NCBI GenBank assembly: GCA_024699855.1 | Contig: JAMPIQ010000002.1 | Location: 3,720,001-3,784,000 of the forward strand | From: Aphelenchoides besseyi | Taxonomy: Eukaryota; Nematoda; Chromadorea; Rhabditida; Aphelenchoididae | Reading direction: 5' to 3' | DNA length: 64,000 nt | Shown: one piece after another, positions 54,676-64,000 of the stretch | Numbering within the stretch: position 1 is the first letter of the stretch | How the letters are laid out: each line of letters begins with the position of its first letter | Made by a program: the position numbers and the translations under genes | Notes under the pieces: generated by a model | Databases searched by the model: none | Told to the model about the DNA's origin: nothing | What the model saw: the letters and a program-made list of their open reading frames with translations, nothing else

Positions 54676-54681
54676 AATAAA
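54676..54681 (+). terminator. Poly(A) signal of the peptide-receptor gene
   Basis: AATAAA 138 bases after the stop, only 16 bases short of the stop codon of the convergent chemoreceptor gene at 54698. Confidence 0.45.
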
Positions 54682-54697
54682 CTTTTACGTCAACTTT

Positions 54698-55956
54698 TCA
54701 TGTCATATTCGATATTGCACTGACTCTGTTGGTTGTTGTACGAAACATCGTACTTTCATTCAAGTTGCCACGAATTTGAACGATCAGCCATTTGAGATGG
54801 AATGTTGAGATCAAACAGTTACGATAAGTTTTGATTACGACCAGTGCGAGTATAGCATTGGCGGCCGGCAAAAGACTCAGAAAGCTCATGGTCCACAGGC
54901 CAGCAAAACAAATGTCCAATCGAAGTTGCATCGAAACGCACATCAGTATAATCGGAGCAGCAGCGAATATAATCGCATTTACTGTCTAAAGTAGATTACT
55001 GCACAAAATGAACTCAATGATCGAATTTAAACTCTCGGACTATGTCGACGATCGATTTCGAGTTACACATCACTCTGATTCAATTACTCAACTGACCTGC
55101 ATCACCAACGACTTCGTAAATTGCCTATCCAAACGAACTGTCCGGTGACTTCTGTCAGCTGATCGATGTTCACGAATGTATTTGCAGGCTTTCCATGCGT
55201 AGAACATGGACACACCATAGCAGACGATTGTGATGAAAAAGCTCCCAAAAAAGAAAATCAAAGTGGCTGAATCTCGCTGAAATGTCAAAATTCAAATCGA
55301 AGAAATTTAAACGGCATACGAAATCCATAGCATAAATGAAGTGCTGGCTTCCTTCTTGATCCAGCCAATTCGAATTGATTTGTTTTGCGTAATACTCACG
55401 ACCCCGTCTTTTGGTCGCTTGTATCGTTCCATAGCATCCGAAAATGGCCATCAGAAGACTAAGAGAAAAAGTGATGGCAACGTTGCGAACAAGCAGACGA
55501 ATCGAAACGTCGCTGCTGAAATTCGTTTTGAAATTCTGTTCGAACACACAAATAGCTACTTTGTTATTATCTCGTAACGAAAGTTATATTGAGCTGCCAG
55601 CAGCCAGAGTCCTTGCATCCCAACTGTACAGTGGCAGAACATAAAGAAATGACCGACATAGGGATACAAAGTATATTCAACACCCCACGACATTATGAAC
55701 ATGATTCCATCTTTGATTAACAGTTGCTAAAACCAGTTGTAAGCAACTTAGCTGTCGCACCTACATGCAACGTGATTAACTCGACTATTGCGAAGAAAAC
55801 GTCGAAAGCAGCGCCAACAAAAACCAAATAACCATAAGAGCGAATGTTCCGATTTAGCGTTTTTATTATCACGTACATGAGGAGCAAGTTCAGAACAATG
55901 CCAAGAACACAGGCGATAGTGTCGTTAAAGAAGTGAATAGTAGACAATACGACCAT
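54698..55956 (-). CDS. Nematode chemoreceptor, Str/Srd-like 7TM
   Basis: Five or so exons on the minus strand from ATG near 55956. Helix 1 is FNDTIACVLGIVLNLLLMYVIIKTL, followed by the RNIRSYGYLVFVGAAFDVFFAIVELI block (the YxYLxxxxxxFDxxxS pattern of the Str group). Further helices are GIMFIMSWGVEYTLYP, VAITFSLSLLMAIFGCYG, ATLIFFFGSFFITIVCYGVSMFYAW, TVNAIIFAAAPIILMCVSM and LLPAANAILALVVIKTYR. The last is the P..NA...I....YR signature of helix 7 in worm chemoreceptors. Such receptors act in ciliated sensory neurons. The exact subfamily (Str, Srj or Srd) and the first exon are uncertain, since the frame is open upstream of this ATG. Confidence 0.8.
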
Positions 55957-56581
55957 GTTGTCAAACGTTGAGTTTCCTTTGAAGCTTATTGACAAACAAA
56001 TACTCTTATAATCAGAACTACAAAAAACAACTGGAACACAAAATTCAAGCGTAACCTAAAACTTGATGTTTGTAGTCAATTGTACCAATGAAAAGTATAA
56101 AATCAAGGTTTTAAACACCAAATCTAAACGACCAGCTTAATGGTTTACGTAGTCGTGTTTCCGACAAGTCCGACAATCTAATTTGATTTGTTAGCTACAA
56201 GTGGGTTGTTCTTTGACGCTCATTCGCTACTTTCCTGGAAAATTGGGCGATTATTGATTTCCATCCATGAGCATTGAACAGATTCGTGAAACCTCGACGG
56301 TCGGTCTTTTCTTGTTATTCGATGTGGATCACACAGAAGTTGAAAAACTTAATGACATTACGAGCTGAAAGACGTCAAATTCGACCATCGATTTCACTCA
56401 ACAGCTTAATCGACACATCCGTTTGTTGTTTGCTCGACTTCTATTCAACAGTTGCTCTTAGTCATTCCAAATAGAATTATCGACGCGAAGAAACTCACTT
56501 GATGTTTATGTTTAATCACAAAACAACCAACTTTAAATTACCGAACAGTTCATTTAACACGAGAGTAATAAGCCACAAGAA
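55957..56581. other. Intergenic, nothing recognised
   Basis: About 620 bases between two minus-strand genes; it holds the chemoreceptor promoter and the proteasome 3' UTR. Confidence 0.5.
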
Positions 56582-57518
56582 TTATTCGGTCGGATGTTGA
56601 AGAATGTGTGGCGGATAAGTGGTGTAGACTTTCGGTTTCGCAAACTCCGGAAGATCGTTTCGGTCGTAGCGATGAATCTCCGGTTGATAGCCGTTTTTGT
56701 CGATCACGGCCAAACGAACAACACCACCAGAAGCATCGTCACGATGCACAGCCAATGCAACACCCCTCTTCACCAACTAAAATTGTTAATGTTAAAGACA
56801 ATTGGTAGCAGAAGATCACTCACTTGTTTGACTTCCTCAACAGACATTCCCGGTCGCCAGTTGTTGTCGAAATAAGTCATAATGTAATGACCACCACTTC
56901 CACTGCTCGTAAAATGTTGACGAACAAGCATACCACCAGATGGAATCGTGTAGACCTAAACCAAATGTCAAGAGAATCAATAGAAATAAACCAACCTGTC
57001 CACCTTCTTTTTCGTCGTAGCCGGCAACAATACACGAAGCACCCAATTGCTCTCGGTAGTTGTAGAGAAATTTGCGGAAAACTTGAGAACTGCGGTAAAT
57101 ACTCAGAGGTGCATTCTCCATAATTCTGAAAATCCCAAGTATCTTCATCGCCTTGTGCCGATTCAAACTCACGAGTAAACTTCGATTTGATAGCGAGCAA
57201 GATCGGCCACCGCTTGAGTATCCGCAGCAGTTCCAGCACGAAGAACAACCAAGTGGTTGGTGATCGGTGTGATTTTGTCGGTTACACGACTTGCAATGAA
57301 ACTTCTGAAATCGAACTTCCTTCGACTACAACAACCGATAAACGAACCCTGCACTTGTACGCGAATCCGTTCCAACAACAACGCCGCCATCGAATTCCAC
57401 AGCCACCAAAGTGGTCTGAAAGAACGAAAACTCGTAATCGAGAGTTTGAATATGAAGAACCTACACCTGTGGTTTCTTCTGGACGCGGATAGAAACCGTT
57501 CGTTGCCTGAGTATCCAT
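56582..57518 (-). CDS. pbs-1: 20S proteasome subunit beta-1 (PSMB6)
   Basis: Six exons (57465-57518, 57348-57415, 57173-57304, 56996-57125, 56824-56955, 56582-56776) sum to 711 bases, 236 residues, the family length. This is the caspase-like catalytic subunit. An 18-residue propeptide ends ETTG and is followed by the nucleophile Thr (TTLVAVEFDGGVVVGTDSRTS), so processing at Gly18-Thr19 is expected. Then come FIASRVTDKITPI (active-site Lys), GTAADTQAVADL, SCIVAGYDEKEGGQVY, SGGMLVRQHFTSSGSGGHYI and DDASGGVVRLAVI. All catalytic positions are present. The start ATG is preceded immediately by TTTGCAG, a likely trans-splice site. Confidence 0.97.
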
Positions 57519-57730
57519 CTGCAAAGAAATGATTCTCGATTCCAAATAACAAACTTCTGTTGGTTGACGAGCAAAAGAGAACGCGAATTGTCAGCGTTTG
57601 TGAGCGAACGAACTTCGATGAATCGATTTCTCGGACGCCCATCGGAGACTCCCGAATGAAAAACAAAATCCGTGAATTGGCCAAATCTGCAGACACTGCT
57701 GTTTGATGTGAATAGAACGAGACTACGATC
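57519..57730. promoter_or_regulatory. Short bidirectional promoter, PSMB6 and PTPA
   Basis: Only 212 bases separate the two start codons, which face away from each other, so both promoters must lie here. No TATA box was seen on either strand. Confidence 0.5.
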
Positions 57731-58982
57731 ATGGACCAGCGATATGTTCCACCGGAGGAAGAGGAAAAAGTCGACTTCATGGTGCCAACTCGTCAGATTT
57801 TCAATGTTTTCGACGTGAACAAGTGGTACAAAAGTGAGGTGAGCAAATTCAATCCAAGTTTCTGTGTATTCACTTGTTTTTCAGGCATATACCGAGCTTC
57901 TCAATTTTATCAAACGTCTAAATCGATCCGTCTGTTCGGTGCCAACGAATTCGATTATCAAACTCGAGGACTACGAACACAAACTGATCAATTTTCTGGA
58001 CGTTCTTGAGGTCTGTGATTGCTTGTGTTCAATATTGACAATCAAATTCAGTCGTGGATCGACGAAATCCCACTTCTGGACATGGGCGAACAACGTTATG
58101 GGAACAAAGCGTTTGCCAAATGGCACGAAAAGTTGGTTGAGGTAAAATGGATTGGTTTTAAGTCATTAGTATTGTGTTTAGCAACTGGACATTCTCGTAC
58201 CGAAACTGTTGAATGAAGAAACGAAAGAAGCAACAATTGAGTTGATTCCCTACCTACGCGATTCGTTCGGCAATCCAACGCGTGTTGACTACGGATCCGG
58301 ACATGAAGCTGCATTTATGATTTTCCTTTTGTGTCTCTACAAGTTGAATCTTTTGCGTCATCCGCATTCAAATCAAGTCGTTGTTCTTCGGATCTTTCAT
58401 CGTTATTTGAAACTTGTGCGCAAACTTCAACAAGTTTATCGCATGGAACCTGCGGGATCGCGTGGAGTTCACGCTCTCGATGATTTTCAGTTCTGTCCGT
58501 ACATTTTTGGAAGCTCTCAGTTGATCAGTAAGTTTTCGAAGGTGTTATTTTAATTGCACCAACTTTGCAGACAATCGTTCTCGACTGACTCCCGATGACT
58601 ATTTAAAGCAGGAGCAGGTGTTCATTTACCAAGCTGAAAATCTGTTTTTCGAAGCCATTCAGTACATCAATGAGGTGAGTGCTTTTAGTGAACTTGAGGG
58701 TATCTGTCTTTGTAGAACAAAACCGGTCCTTTCTACGAACACTCGAATCAACTGTACAACATCAGTGCCGTTCCCAGTTGGGAGAAGATCAATTTGGGAA
58801 TGTTTAAAATGTACGAAGGTGAAGTGCTGAAGAAGTTTCCCGTTGTCCAACATTTTCTGTTCGGTTCACTTTTCCGAATCAAAGAACGAGATCCAGAGCA
58901 CTTGAAAATCGAGGAAGTAGACAACACAGGTTCCCAGTCAAGTTGTTTACAAGCAGTACATTTGGATGCCATCCCCGAATAA
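57731..58982 (+). CDS. PP2A phosphatase activator PTPA
   Basis: Six exons (57731-57838, 57885-58010, 58052-58141, 58182-58527, 58571-58674, 58716-58982) sum to 1041 bases, 346 residues. PTPA is an ATP-dependent peptidyl-prolyl isomerase-like chaperone that activates the PP2A catalytic subunit in cytosol and nucleus. Family blocks seen: FNVFDVNKW, the helix ending [89 protein letters not shown], and a C-terminal region [34 protein letters not shown]. Complete and with no missing core motif. Confidence 0.96.
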
Positions 58983-59316
58983 TTAATCATCGACTGCTCC
59001 GTTCCCACGTGTACCTGTCGGTTCTCATTTGGTATCTCAAAAATTCATACGAATACGTGATGCTGAATTTGTTCATCGTTTGTTTTCTTCGGTTATGACC
59101 TTCAGATTTGATTAACTAAACACTTGAGCTTTTTTGTTGTCGTCACATAATGCCAACCTTATGATCGGCTTGCAGTTTCTTATAATCGGTAAAATTAACT
59201 AAACAAAACGGTTTATTGAGCAAACGGGTATTATAAGATTTGCTAGTCTGTTAAGTGCCTTTACTCTCATATTCGTAGGGTGGAATATGATTAAGGCTGA
59301 CAAAAGAAGTGAAACT
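58983..59316. other. Convergent 3' region, nothing further
   Basis: About 330 bases between the PTPA stop and the stop of the minus-strand chemoreceptor; 3' UTR sequence only. Confidence 0.5.
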
Positions 59317-60439
59317 CTAGGTGGTGCTCGTGGGCATGACAGAACCTCCGCGATTTCCTTCGACTGCTGTTTTTGGACGCAAACGCGTTTTGATACGCTT
59401 TCTGAAGGTCGGAACTAATATCAGTGTACTCAAAGGGGATACGATGGGAATATATGTCATTAAACCCACAACAAACGATCCCAAATATTCTAATTCAATT
59501 CCCGTTGCTAAAACAAAGAAAATTGCATTCAATGGAAGAACACAAGTTAAGATCGGCACTCCAGCTTGAACAGTAAGAATGTGATTGAAGATCGAATGCA
59601 TTTTGACAGTCTTCACAGTCATCGTGCAACGATTCCTGCTGAATTCTTTCATGACGAGGACTCGAAGAACCATAACAATCGCATATTCGGCAAAGACGAT
59701 AAAGGTTCCAAATCCGAGCAACAATATAAGTCCAGTAGCTCTCTAAACATCATTACTACAACACGTAGAGATCGTTTGCTTACGTTATTAGCGGCTATAA
59801 ATTTAGTTTGTGAGCCATCAGCTTCCAACCACATCGAATTGTTGAAATAGCGATCGAGAACTGCAGATGACGTTTCGCTCCTAATGAATGCCGATGTTAT
59901 ACACAAGGAATCGAAGAGAGCGTATGTCCCGATGAAAACGATTATAGTGGTTATTTCTTTGAAGCTTAAAACTCGTTGTCTAAAACACTTGAAATTAGTT
60001 GAAGACAACCAAACAACTCACTTGCACACGAGAACGTATCGGTAGTAGAAGTTAAAAGGCAAATTCAAAGTTCCGATTCCAACGGCAAACGTGTAAATTA
60101 GACACAAAAAATAGTGGAAATCGCGGGGCAAATGACGAAACGGTCCGTTCACAATAATCACGTAGTAGCCAGCTGGGAACTCGAACTCCTGAAAGCCGCA
60201 AATTACATCATCATCAGTCAATTGACAATATTAACTATGCAACTGACGGACATCAAGAATGTCGATATGAAGTCGATGGTACAAGTGATGTACAACATCT
60301 TCTTGTAACCTGTGAGAAATTTCATCTTCTCAGTTCGAATGCACCAAAAGAGTAGCGAGTTGACACTTAAAGACAACACGGTTGCCACAATCTCGTTAAC
60401 CATATTTACATTTCGTCGGTTTAAATAATCGAAAAACAT
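59317..60439 (-). CDS. Nematode chemoreceptor, Str/Srd-like 7TM (second copy)
   Basis: At least four exons from ATG 60439. Helix 1 NEIVATVLSLSVNSLLFWCI; helix 2 YKKMLYITCTIDFISTFLMSVSCI; an extracellular loop; LCLIYTFAVGIGTLNLPFNFYYRYVLVCK (the FYYRY signature in place of DRY); EITTIIVFIGTYALFDSLCI; LLLGFGTFIVFAEYAIVMVLRVL; ILTVQAGVPILTCVLPLNAIFFVLA; and helix 7 IVSPLSTLILVPTFRKRI, close to the P..xP....P.YR pattern. The FYYRY and VQxGxPxxTCVLPL motifs are typical of the Str/Srd/Srj receptor group. It is distant in sequence from the receptor at 54698, so it is not a recent tandem copy. Expected in chemosensory neurons. Confidence 0.8.
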
Positions 60440-61840
60440 TTTGGCTTGTTGCACACAGTCAAAACCAAACTTTTTGGCTGACTAAGAGCTTATTTCTATC
60501 AACCGCATTTTCGGCATCAAAATGAAGGCGGAGTTTAAGATGGTAGCTCACGCCTTGAGCGAAACCGAAAGTATCAAAAGTTGAACTTCAAATTTACTGC
60601 CAGTTTTACGAACTACAATTATTAATGCATTCTTGAGTATTCAACAAAAATTCGAAAGTAACACGAGTACAATGCAAAGAACTTCTTTGTCGTCACACCT
60701 TCAATTCACTCTCCGTATTCGTGTGTTTTAATGGCGTGTGGATATTAAACTCAAGATAATACAATTGTCATAGATACATCTTTTCTAGGAAAGGCAACCA
60801 ACTGGTTGTTTATGGTCCAGTAAGTGACCTGTTTCGTTGACACCGATATAAAGCAGTTACAAGTGCTCTGCAACGGCACACCGTCCAATCGAGTGCTGAA
60901 TCCTCCTCTCGGCGCTTTTTCGGCGAAGCGGCGCCAATTCGAACGAGGTTTGGACGTTCGCTTTTTCGTCCTTGCTTTTATGTTGCTGGCTCTTTGATCG
61001 CTTGCTTCTTTGTTGTTAATGTAAGGTGGACGTTAAGATCCATTTGCAACACATAACTCGTTCAAAATCCCGTTTTTATGTTCTGATCGACACGAAATTA
61101 GCACACAAACACGTGACTATATGGAGCAACAAACCGCGGGAGCATTTTTCAATCTACGAGTTGATTGCTGAGATACGACGCCTAAAAGTATGACCCGCAA
61201 AACCTTTTTTCGCAAGTGCCAAAAAAACCTCGTCAGGAACATAAATGTCAAAATAAAGCTCGGCTTATTAGATACCCAACCCAAGCAGTCGTAGCAGGTT
61301 TTTGATCAGAAAAAATTGACTAACATAGTTCACAACGTTTATTTTTGCGATCGAATACGATCCTCACTAGAGGAAACTAGGACGCAGATTAGAAAGAGTC
61401 AGAGTTCTTCGGCGTGCAACGGTGCTTTGTTTATCTGATTCTTGTTCTTGAGTTGTTAATTCCAACTTACAGATATCTTGCAACTCGAATGCTATTGTAT
61501 GTAAACAAGAAATAGGTTGCCACAAAAATGACCGTTTTAACGACATTCAATACAACTTTTTTGTTTCGATTTGCATCAAGCCAATCCTTTGGCTTATAAT
61601 TTCATTGTGTTCACTCAAGATATTGGTTTACCGTGAGAAGTGAAATTGTAGTTTAATAAAAACGATTCAGGTGCCACTTTTGTTTTGAGATGGAAACCGT
61701 AGAAATGTGAACGAAGAAACGTTACTTGTACTTTGATTATCATCGAACAAAGTGCATTACCATGATCGTGAAGTAGCAACGTGTTGAGTGCATGCGTTTA
61801 ATGCAGAATTTTGTCGCCGAACAATGGGTGGAAATCAATA
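60440..61840. other. 1.4-kb intergenic region
   Basis: No open frame of note and no RNA gene recognised. It holds the chemoreceptor promoter and distal sequence of the lipase promoter. Confidence 0.5.
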
Positions 61841-62046
61841 AAGGTTATCAGTTGTCCTTATGACTTTTTAAACTAATGGGCAAATGGAAAACACGCTCGA
61901 ATGTTCCGAACTGATAAACTCCGATTGTGCTCGATGGAATCATTCAGAAGTCTAATTAGTGATATATAAAGCGCGTATTTTCAACTTGTTCTTCGTTTTG
62001 AGTTGTTTGTTGCTTTCGAGTCTTCGATCATCATTCGAGTTCAATC
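61841..62046 (+). promoter_or_regulatory. Lipase promoter with TATA box and two GATA sites
   Basis: TATATAAAG at 61963-61971 lies about 80 bases before the ATG. Two CTGATAA sites occur, at 61911-61917 (forward) and 61845-61851 (reverse, TTATCAG). CTGATAA is the binding site of the gut GATA factor ELT-2 in nematodes. This predicts strong intestinal transcription, in line with the product; the regulatory reading is inference. Confidence 0.55.
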
Positions 62047-64000
62047 ATGATTCTTAGATTGAGCTCAGTGTTGCTATTCTCTTGTCTATTGGTCGTTAGT
62101 AATGCTCGAGTTCTAAACAACGCACAACTGAAGCCGGTACCTGTTTCCAATGCCTTTGATCCGGAATGTAATATGGATGTGCCCGAAATCATTAATCGAT
62201 GGGGTTATCCGGCTGAAGAAATTTCTGTTGTAACCGAAGACAACTACATCTTGACTATGCATAGAATTCCATACGGACGAGACGGTAACCGAATGACTTT
62301 TCTCAACAAGTATATCGATCATTTTGTTTAGGTCCAAGTCCAAATCGTCCTGTTATCTTTTTGCAACACGGATTGGAAGACAGCAGTTTCTCGTGGGTAG
62401 CTAACTTGCCACATCAATCAGCAGGCAATTTATCGTTTTGTTAGCATAACTTTGCTTTAGGATTTATTTTTGCTGATGCCGGCTTCGATGTTTATCTCGG
62501 CAATATGCGTGGAAACTTGTATTCTCGAGATCACACTCGACTCGATCCCAAATCCCACGAGTTTTGGGACTTTTCGTTTGATGAGGTTCATCGTTAAAGT
62601 TGACTATACAATCAATTCGTCGCTTTAGATGGTCAAGTACGATTTGGACGCGCAAGTCAATGAAGCGTTGAAGCGAAGCAATCAATCTTCACTGTACTAT
62701 GTCGGTCATTCGCAAGGAACATTAACGATGTTTTCGAAGTTGAGTCGCGATCCCATCTTCCACAGAAAAGTAGAGTTCAGACGTATGAAGTGGTCATTTA
62801 AAGTTTTCAGATCAAAAAGTTCTTTGCGTTGGCGCCAGTTGGTATTAAACTCGTTCCAATATTTAACTCGAACTATCGATTTTAGGTACTGTAAAACACA
62901 TTAAAGGAATGTTGCAAGTGTTGGCAGAGTTCTTGTTCGACGAGGTTAAATTCTTCTACTGGCTCTTCGGCGACGGTGAATTCATTCCAACAAATAAGCT
63001 TTTCAATTTGATTGCTGAGGTAAGAAAGGTTGAGTTATCTTAGTAATCATTCTTGTTTCAGTACGTTTGTGAGAGCAAACAAGGAACAGCATTTTGCGAC
63101 AATCTTTTGACTCTTATTATGGGAGTTGACTCAAATCAAATTAACGCAACTCGCAATGACGTTTATTTTACACACATTCCAGCAGGTACAAAGATTTTAC
63201 ACAACTAGAAGTCAATCAAAAACTGCTTTTAAGGTACTTCAACTAAGAATGTGATTCATTGGGCAAGTGTTCTAAATGTAAGCAATAAATTGATGTGATT
63301 TTTAGGTTCAAATGGTTCGTAGTGGTATTCTTCGTGAGTACGATTATGGATGGTCAAACGAGAAATACTATGGACGTAATGAACCGCCAGTTTACGATGT
63401 TAGTCAGGATCAGTGCGAAATCTACTTGTTTTGGTGTCCTGATGTGAGTATCGTTGATTATCTTGAATTAACATTTTCATGTTATAGGATTGGCTTGCTG
63501 ATGAAGCTGACATCGAAGGTTATCTGATTCCAGCACTCAAAAAGCAATATGTTGTGGTAAGTCGCTAAGCGAAATGTTTGTTCACCGTAGCCTCGTTGTT
63601 AGCAAGTTTCAAAGAACGATTGTTAGTTGTCGATTGAATTGCAAAAAATTAATTAGTTGCGGTGCCTTTGCGCTTATCAGAAACATTTTCACGAACTCCG
63701 CAGTTTCTATACATCAATTTTCATGTTAAAAGCACGTGATGCAAAGCGAAAGCGCAAAATTTTGTCGTACGATTTGTGGCTTTACGCAACGAATGGTCTT
63801 CTGGAAACGTCTGATTAGCGTCCTGTTTCGTTTATCGAAAACAATTGACTTCCTTGTAAGAGTCATTCATTGCATTCTTTTCAGAAAAACACCAAACTCG
63901 AGGATTTCAATCACATCGACTTCCTGGTTAGTTATACAAAGTAACCGGCATTCTTAATCAATGAATTTCAGTGGGGAATGCGAGCAGCGGACGAAGTCTA
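62047..64000 (+). CDS. Lysosomal acid lipase-like (LIPL) enzyme, 3' end outside window
   Basis: About ten exons from ATG 62047, continuing past the window edge. A signal peptide ([18 protein letters not shown]) leads into the acid lipase N-terminus with [30 protein letters not shown]. Then [37 protein letters not shown]; the nucleophile elbow [10 protein letters not shown] with the catalytic Ser; [15 protein letters not shown]; and [17 protein letters not shown]. The catalytic His should lie near or just beyond [18 protein letters not shown] at the end (the NHIDF motif is at about 63913). These lipases hydrolyse triglycerides and cholesteryl esters in gut lysosomes. A 325-base intron (about 63558-63884) precedes the last visible exons; nothing coding was seen in it. 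Confidence 0.92.

Overview
The window reads as nematode nuclear DNA. Genes are split by very short introns (mostly 40-50 bases, GT...AG, often ending TTTCAG). Several start codons sit just behind an isolated TTTCAG/TTTAG, as expected for spliced-leader trans-splicing. The gene content is also wormlike: a WAGO-type Argonaute, Str-like chemoreceptors, a transthyretin-like protein, an ODR-2-like Ly6 protein and a lysosomal-type lipase. No rRNA, intact tRNA or CRISPR array was seen. Exon models were built by eye from frame, splice sites and family resemblance. Where the exon lengths were summed they divide by three, except where stated.

Layout. 1-15 kb: small secreted or membrane proteins (an acidic secreted protein, a 205-residue secreted protein, a GPI-type surface protein, an ODR-2/Ly6-like protein, a two-segment membrane protein, a transthyretin-like protein and a phospholipase A2-like membrane protein), with protein-L-isoaspartate methyltransferase among them. 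15-23 kb: a GH19 chitinase-like enzyme converging on HRD1/SEL-11 (the ERAD ubiquitin ligase), which lies head-to-head with an MCFD2-like EF-hand protein, then a class-3 aldehyde dehydrogenase. 23.4-24.7 kb: a 1.27-kb inverted-repeat element with a tRNA-like promoter remnant inside. 26-29.5 kb: the Argonaute, lacking slicer residues. 32.6-39 kb: an unknown membrane protein, UTP21/WDR36 (ribosome biogenesis) and an unknown gene just upstream of it on the same strand. 39-49 kb: a long gene-poor stretch, then MRCK (CDC42-binding kinase), which appears to have a short isoform made by an alternative last exon with its own poly(A) signal. 49.6-64 kb: a small cystine-rich secreted peptide, a peptide-receptor-like GPCR, two Str-like chemoreceptors, the proteasome beta-1 subunit divergent from PP2A activator PTPA, and the 5' part of a lipase with a TATA box and two GATA sites upstream.

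The genes are mostly independent housekeeping, secretory, sensory and gut functions. The pairings that look meaningful are HRD1 with MCFD2 (both early secretory pathway, one shared intergenic region), PSMB6 with PTPA (212-bp shared promoter) and UTP21 with the gene upstream (possible operon).
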